The notes beneath the pieces are model-generated. The model made no database searches. It worked only from the letters and a program-made list of their open reading frames with translations, and was not told the DNA's origin. A DNA stretch of 64,000 nt, from positions 2,852,001-2,916,000 of the forward strand of contig NZ_JAFJMJ010000002.1 of assembly GCF_017309385.1 (NCBI RefSeq), in the 5' to 3' direction. The stretch comes from Amycolatopsis sp. 195334CR (GTDB lineage: Bacteria; Actinomycetota; Actinomycetes; Mycobacteriales; Pseudonocardiaceae). Shown piece by piece: positions 8,175-17,210 of this stretch. Every line of letters starts with the position of its first letter. The stretch's first letter is position 1. Both the position numbers and the translations under genes were made by a program.

Positions 8175-8521
8175 GCGACGGCTGGAGCACCGGCAACGCC
8201 AACGAGGACGGCAGCGAGACTCGCGGCTGGCTGGTCGGCCACTTCATCGACCCGTCGCAAGGCGTCCGCTCGTCGAAGGACGTCGAAGTTAAGTGGGCCA
8301 ACCATCCTGTTGGCGACAAGCGTGCCGAGTGGACCTCCGACGACCAGCGCACCACGCTCGTGTTCCTCATCTCCGGCAAATTCCGCGTCGATGTCACCGG
8401 CGGCAGCAGCACGATGAGCAAGCAGGGCGACTACGTCATGTGGGGCCCCGGCATCGACCACTCATGGGAAGCCATCGAGGAATCGGTAGTCCTCACCGTC
8501 CGCTGGCCCTCAGCAACCTAA
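8171..8521 (+). CDS. Small cupin-domain protein
   Basis: The 116-residue protein contains a single double-stranded beta-helix. Visible elements are FLISGKFRVDVTGG, the turn GDYVMWGPGIDHSW with a lone conserved His, and a C-terminal SVVLTVRWPS. Only part of the usual metal-binding residues is present, so it may bind a ligand rather than catalyse. It starts at GTG 8171 overlapping the upstream stop by four bases, so the pair is translationally coupled. Homologous proteins in actinomycetes are often mislabelled signal peptidase I; nothing here supports that. Its 3' end overlaps the convergent paralog by 12 bases. Confidence 0.78.
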   Translation: MSDGWSTGNANEDGSETRGWLVGHFIDPSQGVRSSKDVEVKWANHPVGDKRAEWTSDDQRTTLVFLISGKFRVDVTGGSSTMSKQGDYVMWGPGIDHSWEAIEESVVLTVRWPSAT

Positions 8522-9994
8522 TTCAATTTCCGGCAAGGCAACCCGACTACCACCATTCTCCCGAAGTCGCCGCAACCCTTGCAGGAACGCGAACAGCCCC
8601 TCATTGCTCCACGATTTATCGCCAACAAGGTCCACCAGCATTTCAGCATCCCTCGTCGAATACTGGCGTAACCCGGCCGCCTCCCAGTTGGCCTCAACCT
8701 CGCCACCAAACCGCGCCCAGAACGCTTCATCCTCGATCACGATCAGCGTGGCGAACTCGTAGTTGCCGCTGACCAGGTTGAACCCGAAGCCGGTGCGCTC
8801 CATCCGCATCCGATCGGCCCGCTCGCCCAACCACCTCATCGGCCGCGACAACCGACTTGCGTGCATCGGGTCCGCCGCCCGCGGCCCACCGGCGGTGTTG
8901 TCGACGTCAGCGCGCCCGAACAGCTCTTCCTCCAGCTCGCGACGCAGCGTCGCCCCGATCCGGGCATCTGCCCGGTAGTCCGCCAACGGCCCGTGAAAGC
9001 CCTTCGGAATCACCGACAACTTGCCCGCCGCGTTGAGCACCTGCGCCGAACGTTCCTGGACCAGCAAGAGGTAATCGGCCTCGCCGCGGTACGGGTCCGA
9101 CGGCCGCGCAATCGCCGTCAACGCCAGCACCCCACCAGCACACAACCGGCCCCGAAGGTCGAGCACGCTCGCCAGATCCGGCAAATACCGATCCCGGAGC
9201 GGCAGCGCACCCGGCTTCGCCGACCGTCCCGCGGTCAGCGCGTCCACCAGCTCGCCCTCAAGCAGGTCAGCCGTAAGCGCGTACTCCACAAACGAGCCCA
9301 ACTCGACCCGCCCCACCAAACCACCGGCCGCCGCCTCGACCTCCGTCAACCGATAGATCGGCGCATCCGTCATCCGGACGTCGCCCTCCACGACCCGCGC
9401 CAACCTGCGAACCGCCGCAGCCCCATCGATCGGCCCGGCCGCCGAACCACTGCCCGGCACCAACTCCAGGTCGCTCGCCGCGTCCAGCGCCCACGGTGCA
9501 AGCCACTCAGGCCGCGTAGAGACGCTGGTCACCGCTCGCGCGCTCCCAGCCCGCGCCGCGTAGAGCGCATGCCCGACGACTTCGCCGCCGTAGTACGCGC
9601 CCAGTGCCGCAGCGATCTCGCCGCGCCCCAACGCGCGCGCTGCCTGCGGCGCCCGCCCTGTGGCCAGCTCACCACGCACTCGCCGGTTCGCTTCTCCCGC
9701 CGACCAACCCGCTCGCGCATCGACCCAGTTCAGCGCGCGCTCCACCTCATGGCCGAGTTCCACCGCGTCGCCCGGCGGCTCGCCGTCGAGCACGTCGCGG
9801 AGCTGGTCCGCACTCCGGCCAAGCAGCCGCGCAAGCTTCGGCCGCAAGTATGGGAGGGGCGCGTACTCGCCAGCCTCCCAGCGAATCACCGTCGACCGGT
9901 CGACGTGCAGCGCCTCGGCAAGCCCTTCCTGCGTAAACCCGGCGGCCTTCCTCGCCGCCACCAGGGCCGTCCGCCGCCCAGCCAAGCCGATCAC
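8510..9994 (-). CDS. XRE-type HTH regulator with Nudix-like domain (paralog of 6654-8174)
   Basis: This 494-residue protein has a textbook XRE HTH at 12-40 (RKAAGFTQEGLAEALHVDRSTVIRWEAGEY), a helical linker, and a C-terminal half closely similar to the protein at 6654-8174. Shared segments include EGELVDA, ALPLRDRYLPD, RGEADYLLLVQERS, VIPKGFH, ATLRRELEEELFGR and GFNLVSGNYEFA. The RELEEEL helix again resembles a Nudix box. It starts at GTG 9994 and ends inside the cupin gene's 3' end, so the two paralogs face each other across the cupin. The stronger HTH here suggests this copy binds DNA and may control both units. I know no studied member. Confidence 0.78.
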   Translation of the reverse strand: MIGLAGRRTALVAARKAAGFTQEGLAEALHVDRSTVIRWEAGEYAPLPYLRPKLARLLGRSADQLRDVLDGEPPGDAVELGHEVERALNWVDARAGWSAGEANRRVRGELATGRAPQAARALGRGEIAAALGAYYGGEVVGHALYAARAGSARAVTSVSTRPEWLAPWALDAASDLELVPGSGSAAGPIDGAAAVRRLARVVEGDVRMTDAPIYRLTEVEAAAGGLVGRVELGSFVEYALTADLLEGELVDALTAGRSAKPGALPLRDRYLPDLASVLDLRGRLCAGGVLALTAIARPSDPYRGEADYLLLVQERSAQVLNAAGKLSVIPKGFHGPLADYRADARIGATLRRELEEELFGRADVDNTAGGPRAADPMHASRLSRPMRWLGERADRMRMERTGFGFNLVSGNYEFATLIVIEDEAFWARFGGEVEANWEAAGLRQYSTRDAEMLVDLVGDKSWSNEGLFAFLQGLRRLRENGGSRVALPEIELGC

Positions 9995-10158
9995 CTCACG
10001 TAGTCACCCGACCACGCCAATCTATCAGCCTTCTCCGCAGGTCAAACCCCCGACTGCAACATCCTCGCGTCCCAAGTTCGACGTTTCCGCTCTGGGAAGC
10101 CGCCTCGCCAGCCGGTTCAGTGATCACCACCAACCGGCACTCCAGGAAGGCGACCACC

Positions 10159-10620
10159 GTGAGCACCAGCAACGACAACGCGTCGCCCCAGCGCCTCTAC
10201 GTCACCTGGTACCGCTGCATCGCCGACCACCTCGAACACGCCGTCACCGATGAAGAATTCGCCAACGGCCTCCACCGTGGCGCCGGCTGGCACCAAGCCC
10301 TCTGCGGCCACCACCTCTACACCGGCTCGTGCCTCCTGCCGCCCGCGCGCCCCTGCCCGCGCTGCCTCTACCTCGTCGCCGCAATCCGACGCCCCGCCGT
10401 GCCTCATCGCCCAACCCGCCGACTCCGCACGTACTCCACCCGCCGCTGCCTCCTCAGCGCCCTCAAACTCCGGCCGCCCCACCGCCGCGCCCGCCTCAAC
10501 GAGCACGGCGATGCCCCGATAGGGACCGGCCGGACACCGCCGGTGGGGGCGGACGCAATCCCGTCCGCCCCCACCGGCCCGAGCACCTCGCGCCCACCGC
10601 CGCAGTCCCGTGACGCGTGA
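10159..10620 (+). CDS. Small cysteine/histidine-rich protein of unknown function
   Basis: From GTG 10159, with AGGAAGG nine bases upstream, the ORF gives LYVTWYRCIADHLEHAVTDEEF, then WHQALCGHHLY and RPCPRCLYLV. The CGHH and CPRC pairs suggest a small zinc-binding fold of a type found next to regulators in actinomycete mobile elements. The convincing part ends near 10380. The remaining 80 residues are arginine/proline-rich, and an alternative frame ending at 10522 looks equally coding. A frameshift or late stop is therefore possible and the true 3' end is uncertain. Confidence 0.55.
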   Translation: MSTSNDNASPQRLYVTWYRCIADHLEHAVTDEEFANGLHRGAGWHQALCGHHLYTGSCLLPPARPCPRCLYLVAAIRRPAVPHRPTRRLRTYSTRRCLLSALKLRPPHRRARLNEHGDAPIGTGRTPPVGADAIPSAPTGPSTSRPPPQSRDA

Positions 10621-10797
10621 CGGGGTCCGCCCTGCCCCTCAGACGGGCGCGGGAGAAGTCCTCCTGCGCCCCTCCGTGACAGGTCTCCCGCTTCCGACTC
10701 ACCCGTCACGACGATCATCCGCGCAGGTCAGCGCTCTCTCCATGCCGTCACAACCGTCGTGACGGGCTCGCTCAACCAAGACGGGGTGGCATCGCAC

Positions 10798-11013
10798 ATG
10801 TCTACGAACAGGGACGACGAGACACAGCCCAGCGAACTGCCGCAACTGCTCTACGCGCTCGGACCGGAACTCCGCCCGGTCGCGCTGAGGCTCGCCCGCG
10901 AGGTCGACGAACCCGACCTCGATGCCACCCAGCTCCGGACCCTGCAAACGCTCCTCAAGCACCTCGACCACAACATCTCAACCCGCCTCGCAGCTCTCCC
11001 CGAACAGGAATAG
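10798..11013 (+). CDS. Small helical protein upstream of DUF5753 regulator
   Basis: This 71-residue ORF starts at ATG 10798, a few bases after a GGGGTGG ribosome site, and encodes an acidic helical product (ELPQLLYALGPELRPVALRLAREV..LDATQLRTLQTLLKHLDHNI). It ends three bases before the GTG of the next gene, so the two are probably co-transcribed. No family is recognisable. It could be a partner of the regulator, but the sequence does not show how. Confidence 0.65.
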   Translation: MSTNRDDETQPSELPQLLYALGPELRPVALRLAREVDEPDLDATQLRTLQTLLKHLDHNISTRLAALPEQE

Positions 11014-11016
11014 CCC

Positions 11017-12063
11017 GTGACCTCCGATGCACCAGTTCCCGCCAGCGACCAGGCGCCCTCACTCCGCCACTGCGAACAGCTCGGTCTCGAACTCCGCGAG
11101 TACCGCGAGCACGCCGGCCTCGACGCCGCGGAAGTCGCCGAGCACCTGTCCTGGCCCCAAACTCGGCTGGACGCCACCGAAGAAGGCACCCGGCGCGTCA
11201 CCGCGTCCGATCTCAAGGCCCTGCTCAGCCTGTACGAGGTCACCGGCACCGAAGCCAAGCGCCTCCGGGCTCTCCGCGTCCGCGCGAGTAAGGAACCGCC
11301 GGCCGCCACCGTTCCCGCCCGCTACCAGCAGTTCCACGAACTCCAGTCCGCCGCCATCGAACAGCGAACCTACGCCCCGACCCTGCTGCCCCCGATCCTG
11401 CAAACCGACGACTACGCCACTGCTGTGAACGAACACGGTTCCCGCCCAGACCAGCAGACCACCGCCGACTTGGCGAAGTACCACGTCCAGCAGAGCACCT
11501 GGCTCCTGAACCGCGAACAGCCCTTCGAACTACACGTCGTGCTCGGTGAAGCCGCGCTCTACAACGTCGCTGGCAGCAGCCGCACGATGATCAGGCAACT
11601 CGACCAGCTCGCCAAACTGGTCAAACTGCCCCACATCCACCTCCAAATCCTGCCCTTCGCCGAGTGCGGCCACGCCACCGCCGAATCCAGCTTCACCCTG
11701 CTCACCGGCGACCAGTCCCACCCCTGGCTCTCCACCGACGACCTACTCACCACCACCTGCACCAACGTCCCCTCCGCGGTCATCACCCACCAAGGTGCGT
11801 TCGCCACCCTCACCACGCGTGCCCTCAACCGCGACGACAGCCTCGACCGCCTCCACGCCATCCGCCGCAGCCACGCCACCGCCTCCCAACGACGCCCCGA
11901 TGTCAACACCGAGGTCTGCCGTCGCCTCCGCACCAAGTTCAACCTGACCATCGACGAACTCGCCGCAGCCTTCGACTGCTCCACCGAAACCATCGGTCGA
12001 CATCTGACCACGTACAAGCCGACCGACACACTTGCTGAGCCGATCCCATACAGCATGCCTTAA
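11017..12063 (+). CDS. XRE/DUF5753 regulator with extra C-terminal HTH
   Basis: The 348-residue product has an N-terminal XRE HTH (LELREYREHAGLDAAEVAEHLSWPQTRLDATEEGTRRV). The DUF5753 ligand-like domain follows (IEQRTYAPTLLPPILQTDDYATA..HVVLGEAALYNVAG..LPHIHLQILPF). This is the WhiJ-type architecture abundant in Streptomyces and relatives, often tied to development. After about residue 290 it has an added segment, RRLRTKFNLTIDELAAAFDCSTETIGRHL, that reads as a second HTH and is not standard for the family. The usual DUF397 partner is absent; instead a 71-residue helical protein precedes it. Confidence 0.85.
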   Translation: MTSDAPVPASDQAPSLRHCEQLGLELREYREHAGLDAAEVAEHLSWPQTRLDATEEGTRRVTASDLKALLSLYEVTGTEAKRLRALRVRASKEPPAATVPARYQQFHELQSAAIEQRTYAPTLLPPILQTDDYATAVNEHGSRPDQQTTADLAKYHVQQSTWLLNREQPFELHVVLGEAALYNVAGSSRTMIRQLDQLAKLVKLPHIHLQILPFAECGHATAESSFTLLTGDQSHPWLSTDDLLTTTCTNVPSAVITHQGAFATLTTRALNRDDSLDRLHAIRRSHATASQRRPDVNTEVCRRLRTKFNLTIDELAAAFDCSTETIGRHLTTYKPTDTLAEPIPYSMP

Positions 12064-12109
12064 GCGTCAGCGATGGGGTCCCCCAGATTCTGCGCAATCC
12101 TGTGTTATT

Positions 12110-14684
12110 TCAGTCTGTTTTCTGCGCACTTGAGTACGCTCGCGCTCTTGCCAAGGTATCCGACGCAAGATCAAACTGCTTGGTCTTGGCATACAGCTTG
12201 GACATGTTCATTAAAACGACGTAAATGCCTGTAAAGGACTCGAAATCCTGAAACGCTTGTAGTGCGATCTCATACTGCTCAAGTGCATCCTCATATCGTT
12301 GTTGCTGCACGTAGAGATTCCCGAGATTAATCAACATCATTGCACCATTATATGCATCATTAACATCCTTTGCGGCTTTAATGGATTCAAGGATAAGGCG
12401 CTCCGCTTCAAGCCAGCCTCCCGTCTGACTTAACGCCGTTCCGAGCTGTCCAAGAGTAGAAGCTTCCGCTCGGCGATCCTCGTTTGCGCGATGATACTCA
12501 AGCGCATTCCTGAAGTACGGAATCGACTCTTCGGGCTGACCGGATTCGCGAAGTGTTATCCCAATATTAGTCAACACGTAGCCGGAGTGTCCATAAGTGC
12601 CATACTTCTCGATGAGCTTGAACGCTCGCCTAAGGGGACCAATGCTTAGTTCGGCGTCGCCACGCTTCCTAAGTGACTCACTTAGCCCGGTCAGTAATCG
12701 GATCTCATGATCGGGCATGTCGCAAGTTCGGGCGATCCGAAGGCCCCTGGTAAACGTCTTGATTGCCTCGTCATACCTTTGGAGAGAATTTTCGGTCAGG
12801 CCAACGTTATTCAACGCCGAAGCCAACTTGTCTGCATCCTTAAGCTGCTCTGCTGCCGAGACGGCGAGATTGGAGACATCCAAGCGCATTGCGTGATTAT
12901 TACCTACCGAAAGAACCGATCCTATTGAAATAGCTAGAGTCCAAGATGTCGCCAGGCGCGACATCTTGGAAGCCAGATGCACACAGGAAATGACCGTGGA
13001 GATCTCATGCTGCAGCCACTCATTTGCGGCATTTCGCGTATCAAAATTTGCATCTTTTGAACGCCATTCCGCAGCTGCGACGACCATCTCTTCATAATAA
13101 TCGAACAGGCGGCCCCTTGCTGCATTGATAGCATTCTCATGCTCTACTTCCACCAGCTTGTCCGCCGCGTAAATTCGGACAAGGTCGTGCAGTCTCCACC
13201 GATCAACCGTAGCTCCAGGCTCGAACAGATGCGCGTGTTGCAGGGCTCGAACTAGTCGGCGAGTAGCGACGGGTCGACGCGCAATTAAAGCGGACAGCGA
13301 CGCCAGTGAAATCTCCTCGCCCGGATGTAAAGATGAGAATCGCAACAGTTGTGCTGCTTCTTGGCCGAGTCGAATGTAGGAGGCTGTCAATGCGACGTTA
13401 ACCATGAGATCGTGATACTGTAGCGATTCAAGTCGATCCGCCTCCGATGCCAACTCCTCTGCCAGTTCGTGTGGCGAAAGGTTGGGGTCCGAACGGAGAA
13501 TCGCCGCCGCTATCTGCAGTGCTAACGGCAACTCGCCGCACAACCGAGCGAGGCGGCGGAATTCGCCTATTTCTCCCCTTTGATGAGCGTGCCCTTGCCC
13601 TGAGGATAGTTGAATTAGCATCTGGCAAGCTTCGGTGCTCTCCAACTTGCCAATCCGAACGGCCAAACAATTCGACAACCGGCCTTCGAATGTTGATCTT
13701 GAAGTGATAATTACTTTGTGTCCACCAATGCGAGGCAGCAGCGACTCGATCTGGTTTACGTCCGATACGTTATCGAATACAAGTAGAACTGCGGCCCCAG
13801 ATCTGGCCTTGACATCGAGTACCTCATGGTACTTCAATAGCATTGAACTCGGCTCAAGATTCATATCGCGTTCACCTAAAGCGTAAAGAATTCCTGGAAT
13901 AACAGCACTGGGTTGTACGGCATCCGACACATCCAACGTATAACCACGAAAGTCTACAAAAACCGAGTTTTCGGAATAGTAGCCTCGATCTACCACGCTC
14001 TTTGCCATTTGACTCGCAAGTGCCGTCTTTCCCGTGCCTGCTAGACCTGAGATCAAGCTGACAGCGGGACCGTTTCCTTGTGTTTTATTTAGAAATTTGC
14101 CGAGCGCGATTATAGCATTTTCACGTCCGAACAGCCTTGTCGAACCTTCTTTTGCGGATTGACGAGTAATACTCTGAATAAAGAGTAAGTCCTGCGAGAT
14201 ATTGTTACTTCTAACCCTCTTCTCGGGGTCGGAATTCGAGATATCTAGGAACTGCTCGCGCACTGCATGCATAGGAGGAGCATCGAGAATGGAAACGATT
14301 CGTTCAAGGTGAAGCAATTCGAGTTTCTTTTTAGCCAGTTTAGCCAGTAACTCCCTCTCTTTAAGAGTGACTTCTTGGTTCGTGACAAAAACAAGTCCGA
14401 CTGCGTCATTCTGGCGCACGCCGGCATCGTCGTCGATTAGTTTTGCCTTTATTTCCACGAAGCTTTTCTGGCCTCGCGGAAAATAGACGGCCATGATCCA
14501 CAACTCGTTGTTGCGCTTCGCCCGTGCGTCACGTTTCCCGTCGGGGCCTCCAAGTGGGTGACTAGGATCGATGTCCGTGAAACCCCTGGCTGAGCAAAAT
14601 CTGCACAGCAAGGCGCTCTGATCGTGCTTGCCCGTTAGTCCACTCGCGTAGGCGGTGCCAGGTCTCGTCCCACCTCAAAGACAT
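12110..14684 (-). CDS. STAND (NB-ARC/TPR) ATPase with nuclease-like N-terminus, frameshifted near the start
   Basis: The uninterrupted part (833 codons ending at 12110) has an N-terminal restriction-endonuclease-like region with DPSHPLGGPDGKRDA, AVYFPRGQKSF and EIKAKL. An NB-ARC ATPase domain follows: Walker A GLAGTGKT, Walker B LLVFDNV, IITSRS sensor and CGELPLAL. About six TPR repeats complete it. This is the plan of signal-transduction ATPases that act as antiphage sensors: the TPRs sense, the ATPase oligomerises and the N-terminus acts. The natural start is ATG 14684 with AAGGTGA upstream, giving MSLRWDETWHRLREW..SERLAVQILLSQGF. One extra base in the run at 14580-14586 then breaks the frame before TDIDPSHPLGG. 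Without it the protein would be about 858 residues. Base composition is visibly AT-richer than flanking genes. Confidence 0.82.
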
Positions 14685-14801
14685 GCGGTCACCTTACCTC
14701 ACTCTAAAGCAGGAAACATCTTTAACCTTGAGAAGGTTGGCCGCTGAAACTCTCGTCGCCGCCTTGCGCTGCCTGTACAAGCACGCCCGAAGACGACCGC
14801 C

Positions 14802-17210
14802 TCATCGCCCCCGCCGACAACCTAGCTCCTCTTTGCGCAGTTGGGAGACGGTGTCGTTCAGCTTCGCCAGTGACCATCTTCTGATTTCCGAAGTTGCACC
14901 TCGGGCTATCAGAACGTCTTCACTCAGGGATCGGAATTCGTCGACGGCAGTCAACAGATCTCCTGAGCGAACATGTTTGACGGCGACCCAGTATCGGATT
15001 CGATAGTCGATCAAGTTCACTCGGAAGTCTCGCTTGTGCCATCGTTGCAGCATTTCAGTTCTAAGCGAAGTAAGCGTCTTTATGGCGTCGTCCGCACTTC
15101 CGAGTTCGCCCTCAAGGGAAGAGATCGATTTGCGAAGATAATATAAGTTGCACTCGGGAGTGGAGTGTGATTTGCTATCATTCAATAGTGAATAGGCGAA
15201 CTGTAATGCACGGGATTGATCCCCGTGGGTTGCCATCAACTCCAGCCAATCGCTACGTGCAGACAAGGCGCGGCCGTGATGTCTCCCATTCGCCAGCTCT
15301 GCATCTATTGCGATAGATTCAAGTTCGCATAGGGCATGCTGATAACGTCCAGCGTTGCGAAGTTGACATGCCCGGTGATACTTAAGTGAATTAAATGAGT
15401 CTGCCGGCGCGCGTCGTGTGCGCATCCAGACTTCGAATTCGGATAATAGGTCAAGTGCGCGCTCTGGTGTAGCTTGTGTCCCAACATAGTGGGCGTAGCT
15501 AAAAAATACGGCATAAGTGAGCCATTCGCTCTCATCAAGATTTTCTAAGCAATCTTCGAACAAGCGTAAGAACAGGCCTGCCGCTTCACGCTGTTCGCCT
15601 ACTTCACCCATTCTATGGGCGATGCCGCGTCGAATATTCAGCGTTGTCCGATGGAGGGGCCCGATGGCGCGCTCGGCATCCTTGCGTACTTCAATTAGTC
15701 GACGTAATGAAAGTCGCATCTGGTCAAATGGGGAGTCCCAGGCGACCAGGGATCTCATCATGACGGTATCCTCGTGATCCCGCCCAAGTTCGTTCGTCAT
15801 GTCTTCTATGCTCTGGTGGAGGTAGGCTTCAAAAGCCTCCTCCCCATCGTCTTCGAAGATTACATAGCCGCGATTGGCCCGACTCTCGACAAAGGTGGAG
15901 GAAGCACGCGCAAATGCCAAGTCGGCTTGTTCAAGTCGCCCCCAATCCCATGCTGCCTGTCCAATATCTTTTAATTCTTGCGGGCTTGCGACTTCGATAA
16001 AGGCATGGAATGAACCCGCAGGTATGACCTCTCGTTCGATCGCGTCGATGAGGTAATCAAATGCAATGAAGGTGTCTTTGTCGCTCGGTATCAGAAGGCT
16101 ACTGGTCGCATGCAGTGGTGTTGTCGCCCAATCGATGGCTTCGGCGACAGACTCCGGGCGTAGTTGGTGCCCGCCTCGGCTGTGCAGGTACTGTTCGTGT
16201 GCACGGGTAAGCATTTCCAATGGCAGCGGTCGGTGCATTCCTGCTCGCCGGGCGTCAACCGCGGCGAGAACGAGTGCCGCTCCTCGCGGGTGTGTGCCAG
16301 GCGCCCACGCGTCACGCCAGGTGGCGAGAAGTTGTGGGCCAGCGGCAAGGAACTCGGCTACACCGAAATTATTGACATGCTTGAGTGCTTCGGTAATACG
16401 AGGGTCCTCGGGTTGGGTTAGCTGCGCTCGTCGTACCTCGTGGCTGCTCCAAGAGCGACGAAGGTCGATCCGGCTGGCGAGACGGAGAACCTCCCAACCT
16501 TGCCGGATCGTTTCACGACTCCGCGTGGCATCCGCCATGTTGGCGGAGCCGCCGCAGAAGTAGGAAAATTCCTCCGATCGCATGGTGGCGACGATCTTGT
16601 GACACCTTCCTGAAAGGATGCTAGAAATCGCGGCCCCATTGAGGCCGCCCTCGCCTAAGTATCGCTCTATATCGTCAAGCCATAATACCGACCGAGAAGA
16701 ATCCAATATTGCAGCGATTGCCACTCCTACGGCTTCTCGGTTGCCAGGCACGATCAACCGATGATCTGGTAAAAGTTCATGTATCGCTTCATAGGCGGCC
16801 CTTGACTTGCCAGCGGTGGACTCTCCGACTATTAGGACGAAATGATCGTTCTTTATTGTTGATACTAGCGTTTCCATGACATCGCGGCGAACAAATACTG
16901 GCACTCGCTCGAACGATTCAATTTGAACGGCCGGATGTACACCTAGCTGAATAGGGTTAGTGAGTTCGCGAACGTACGGTAACCTTCCATGGCGGTCGCA
17001 TTGCAGGGTGGCCTGACGTGCCTCACGGCGATCGTCTCGACGCTTCATTGCTGCTGTCGCGCGGGCAGTGAAGATGCCAGCCGTGATCGCCCCAAGCGCG
17101 GCGATGACAGACGAGAATACGGCAGGCACGGGCAACTTGGCCAAGGCTGCACTAAATGCTACTACGACCAAGGTCATCCCGACCAAGAGCCAAATTAATC
17201 CTCGTCGCAT
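14802..17210 (-). CDS. Membrane-anchored P-loop ATPase with TPR-like C-terminus
   Basis: This 802-residue protein starts with two membrane segments (about 5-27 and 30-50) and a basic region. A P-loop domain follows with Walker A GESTAGKS at 129-136 and Walker B SVLWLDDIERY at 174-184. The C-terminal 400 residues are helical with TPR-like repeats and no strong enzymatic motif. It resembles actinomycete STAND-like proteins of unknown role. It lies on the same strand as the NB-ARC gene, about 120 bases upstream of it, and shares its AT-richer composition, so the two probably arrived together and may be one module. An attractive guess is a membrane-associated defence sensor, but no family name can be given with certainty. 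Confidence 0.72.
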   Translation of the reverse strand: MRRGLIWLLVGMTLVVVAFSAALAKLPVPAVFSSVIAALGAITAGIFTARATAAMKRRDDRREARQATLQCDRHGRLPYVRELTNPIQLGVHPAVQIESFERVPVFVRRDVMETLVSTIKNDHFVLIVGESTAGKSRAAYEAIHELLPDHRLIVPGNREAVGVAIAAILDSSRSVLWLDDIERYLGEGGLNGAAISSILSGRCHKIVATMRSEEFSYFCGGSANMADATRSRETIRQGWEVLRLASRIDLRRSWSSHEVRRAQLTQPEDPRITEALKHVNNFGVAEFLAAGPQLLATWRDAWAPGTHPRGAALVLAAVDARRAGMHRPLPLEMLTRAHEQYLHSRGGHQLRPESVAEAIDWATTPLHATSSLLIPSDKDTFIAFDYLIDAIEREVIPAGSFHAFIEVASPQELKDIGQAAWDWGRLEQADLAFARASSTFVESRANRGYVIFEDDGEEAFEAYLHQSIEDMTNELGRDHEDTVMMRSLVAWDSPFDQMRLSLRRLIEVRKDAERAIGPLHRTTLNIRRGIAHRMGEVGEQREAAGLFLRLFEDCLENLDESEWLTYAVFFSYAHYVGTQATPERALDLLSEFEVWMRTRRAPADSFNSLKYHRACQLRNAGRYQHALCELESIAIDAELANGRHHGRALSARSDWLELMATHGDQSRALQFAYSLLNDSKSHSTPECNLYYLRKSISSLEGELGSADDAIKTLTSLRTEMLQRWHKRDFRVNLIDYRIRYWVAVKHVRSGDLLTAVDEFRSLSEDVLIARGATSEIRRWSLAKLNDTVSQLRKEELGCRRGR

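Noticed and set aside
8171..8521. Signal peptidase I label sometimes used for homologs
   Set aside because: No membrane segment and no Ser/Lys catalytic motif; the sequence is a cupin.
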